From NCBI GenBank assembly GCA_011390805.1, contig JAABRT010000020.1, positions 1 to 48,070 of the forward strand: 48,070 nt of DNA. The letters are read 5' to 3'. The DNA is from Gemmatimonas sp. (lineage in GTDB: Bacteria; Gemmatimonadota; Gemmatimonadetes; Gemmatimonadales; Gemmatimonadaceae). The notes beneath the pieces were generated by a model. The model ran no database searches. It was not told where the DNA came from and saw nothing but the letters and a program-made list of their open reading frames with translations. Position numbers and translations under genes: made by a program. How positions within the stretch are numbered: the stretch's first letter is position 1; each line of letters starts with the position of its first letter. This document shows positions 46,599-48,070 of the stretch, in pieces.

Positions 46599-47867
46599 GT
46601 GACTTTGACGCTCTCCCCGACAGCCCGGTCGTTTTCCGTGGTTCCCGACGCCGCCCCCGAGCGCTGGCGTGTGTTGGCGCTGGTGGCAATCGCCGAGCTG
46701 CTGGGGATGGCGCTGTGGTTCGCGGGAAGCGCTGCTGCACCGCAGCTGTCCGAGGCGTGGTCACTCTCGTCGTCTCAGGTTGCGTGGCTTACCAACGCGG
46801 TGCAGCTGGGTTTTGTGGTGGGTACGGCGCTGAGTGCGTTGCTGAATCTCGCGGATGTTGTGCCGGCGCGTCGCCTGTTCGCGGTGGCGGCTGTGCTTGG
46901 GGCGGTGGCCAATCTGCCGTTGGCGTTCACTGACTCGTACGGCGTGGCGCTGGCATCCCGGTTTCTGGCGGGCGCCTGTCTTGCCGGAGTGTACCCGCCG
47001 GCCATGAAGATGGCGGCCACATGGTTTCGGGCGCGACGTGGGCTGGCCGTGGGCACCATCGTTGGGGCGCTGACGATAGGCAAGGCGGTGCCGTATCTGG
47101 CGCAGGCGATTCCCGGCAGTACGGTGGCACACATCACGTATGGGGCGAGCCTGTGTGCACTGCTGGCGGCACTGCTGGTTGGCGTGGGTTACCGCGATGG
47201 GCCGTACGCATTTCCAGCCCGCCCGTTCAGCTGGTCGTTGGTGGGCGACGTGCTGCGCGGTGAGCGCTACCGGTTGGCGCTTGGCGGCTATCTCGGTCAC
47301 ATGGCTGAACTGTACAGTTTCTGGACGTGGATTGCGACATTCTTCGCCGCGAGCGAACTGGCCCGTTCTGCTACAAATGATCCGTACATGACCTCTAACT
47401 GGCTTGTTGGTGTTGTTTCTTTCGGAGTGATTGCCGTTGGTGGAGTGGGGTGCATCTGGGGCGGCCTGGTGGCCGACCGCATTGGACGTGAAGCGCTGGT
47501 GATGCGCGCCATGGCGATCAGCGGCGTGTGCGCGCTGCTCATAGGAGCCGCCTTCGGCCGCAGCTGGTGGCTGCTCGCTCCGGTTGCACTGGTGTGGGGA
47601 TTCTTTGTCATTGCCGACAGCGCGCAGTTCAGCGTGCTGGTAACCGAGAGTGTACCCGCCGACGCGGTAGGCACTGCGCTCACGCTGCAGGTATCGCTTG
47701 GCTTCCTGCTCACCACGGTCACGATTCAGCTCGTGCCATGGATTGCCCAGACAGTGGGTTGGCAGTGGGCCTTTTCTCTGCTGGCGCTCGGACCCCTGAT
47801 GGGGATTCTCAGCATCAGACGTTTGGTGGCGCGCCAGACTGAGGGCATAGCTCACTCGTCGCTGTAG
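46599..47867 (+). CDS. MFS transporter
   Basis: The 422-residue product has about 12 hydrophobic segments. The first half has the N-terminal W-F-A-G-S-A-A-A-P pattern and the cytoplasmic loop R-A-R-R-G-L-A-V-G-T; the second half has the G-G-L-V-A-D-R-I-G-R-E motif A copy. It resembles the nitrate/nitrite-like or cyanate-type MFS group in general look, but the substrate cannot be read from sequence. The start is the GTG at 46599; no clear ribosome site supports it and a shorter start near 46638 is possible. A stretch near 47340-47445 is less GC-rich than the rest of the gene. It is divergent from the SPFH operon. Confidence 0.85.
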   Translation: MTLTLSPTARSFSVVPDAAPERWRVLALVAIAELLGMALWFAGSAAAPQLSEAWSLSSSQVAWLTNAVQLGFVVGTALSALLNLADVVPARRLFAVAAVLGAVANLPLAFTDSYGVALASRFLAGACLAGVYPPAMKMAATWFRARRGLAVGTIVGALTIGKAVPYLAQAIPGSTVAHITYGASLCALLAALLVGVGYRDGPYAFPARPFSWSLVGDVLRGERYRLALGGYLGHMAELYSFWTWIATFFAASELARSATNDPYMTSNWLVGVVSFGVIAVGGVGCIWGGLVADRIGREALVMRAMAISGVCALLIGAAFGRSWWLLAPVALVWGFFVIADSAQFSVLVTESVPADAVGTALTLQVSLGFLLTTVTIQLVPWIAQTVGWQWAFSLLALGPLMGILSIRRLVARQTEGIAHSSL

Positions 47868-47929
47868 AGAACTTCCTGCGCGTAACTACAACCTCACGCG
47901 TTCGTAGGGAGGGTATGCGACGAGCGTGT

Positions 47930-48070
47930 TTACGCGAGACAGCGCTCAAGCAGCGGGATGGCGTGTTCGAGCGACTGAAGCTCAGCGAACACACGCTGAC
48001 GTACCTGTTCCGGCAAGGGCTTGAGATCGGGCACCGCCACCGCGCGCATGCCAGCCGCCATGGCCGCCTC
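47930..48070 (-). CDS. C-terminal end of a HAD-like hydrolase, cut by the window edge
   Basis: Reading the minus strand from the window end gives 46 residues to a TAA stop at 47930-47932. The segment A-A-M-A-A-G-M-R-A-V-A-V-P-D-L followed by a helix and a Leu-rich end (S-L-E-H-A-I-P-L-L) matches the last strand and helix of beta-phosphoglucomutase-like HAD phosphatases. The active-site motifs are beyond the edge, so the assignment rests on the tail alone. It converges with the MFS gene across 62 bp, in which I see no clear hairpin. Confidence 0.6.
   Translation of the reverse strand, partial: EAAMAAGMRAVAVPDLKPLPEQVRQRVFAELQSLEHAIPLLERCLA

Overview
The window is a high-GC chromosomal segment, densely packed with genes and free of tRNA, rRNA, insertion sequences or CRISPR arrays that I can see. 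The gene set suggests a Gram-negative heterotroph, most likely Gemmatimonadota (an inference from family composition, not a phylogenetic test): DUF5117-type zinc metalloprotease, paired DUF1552/DUF1592 exported proteins, exported M28 peptidase, creatininase-like and HpaI-like proteins, an eukaryotic-type Ser/Thr kinase and many lipoproteins or Sec/Tat-exported enzymes. Acidobacteriota or another phylum with the same families is the alternative.

Layout. 1-8.6 kb: a DUF1499 membrane protein, a Tat-exported metallophosphoesterase, a four-gene minus-strand operon of exported proteins (creatininase-like, unknown, serine esterase, M28 aminopeptidase) and a helical exported protein. 8.6-15 kb: a minus-strand operon encoding a DUF1587-1595 cytochrome-like protein with two CXXCH motifs, a DUF1552 Tat protein and an exported ankyrin protein. 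15-22 kb: exported L-asparaginase divergent from ilvD, an FmdB zinc ribbon, an exported HpaI-like aldolase, a class I cytochrome c and CstA. 22-23 kb: a beta-helix lipoprotein.

23-36.7 kb is the most notable part: a beta-glucan (probably laminarin-type) utilisation island built from two convergent operons. The plus arm encodes a triplicated-module lipoprotein, a ROK regulator, a GH16 endoglucanase lipoprotein and a GPH sugar symporter. The minus arm encodes an exported glycosidase whose C-terminal half looks like an outer-membrane beta-barrel, then two GH3 beta-glucosidases without signal peptides. Each arm starts with a TTGACA promoter overlapped by the same palindrome, ACTTTGTTCG-N6-AAACAAAG, which I infer to be the ROK operator. 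The two arms meet at an 11-bp inverted repeat. The proposed flow is: surface binding and GH16 cleavage, entry or further trimming at the glycosidase-barrel protein, GPH import, and cytoplasmic GH3 hydrolysis to glucose. No SusC/SusD pair is present in the window.

36.7-48 kb: a Ser/Thr kinase, an intergenic 57-bp tandem repeat with an inverted copy, the DUF5117 metalloprotease lipoprotein, a hybrid histidine kinase, an SPFH - ribbon-helix-helix - alpha/beta hydrolase operon, an MFS transporter, and the truncated end of a HAD-like gene at the window edge. Long antisense frames inside these genes are high-GC shadows and are left out.
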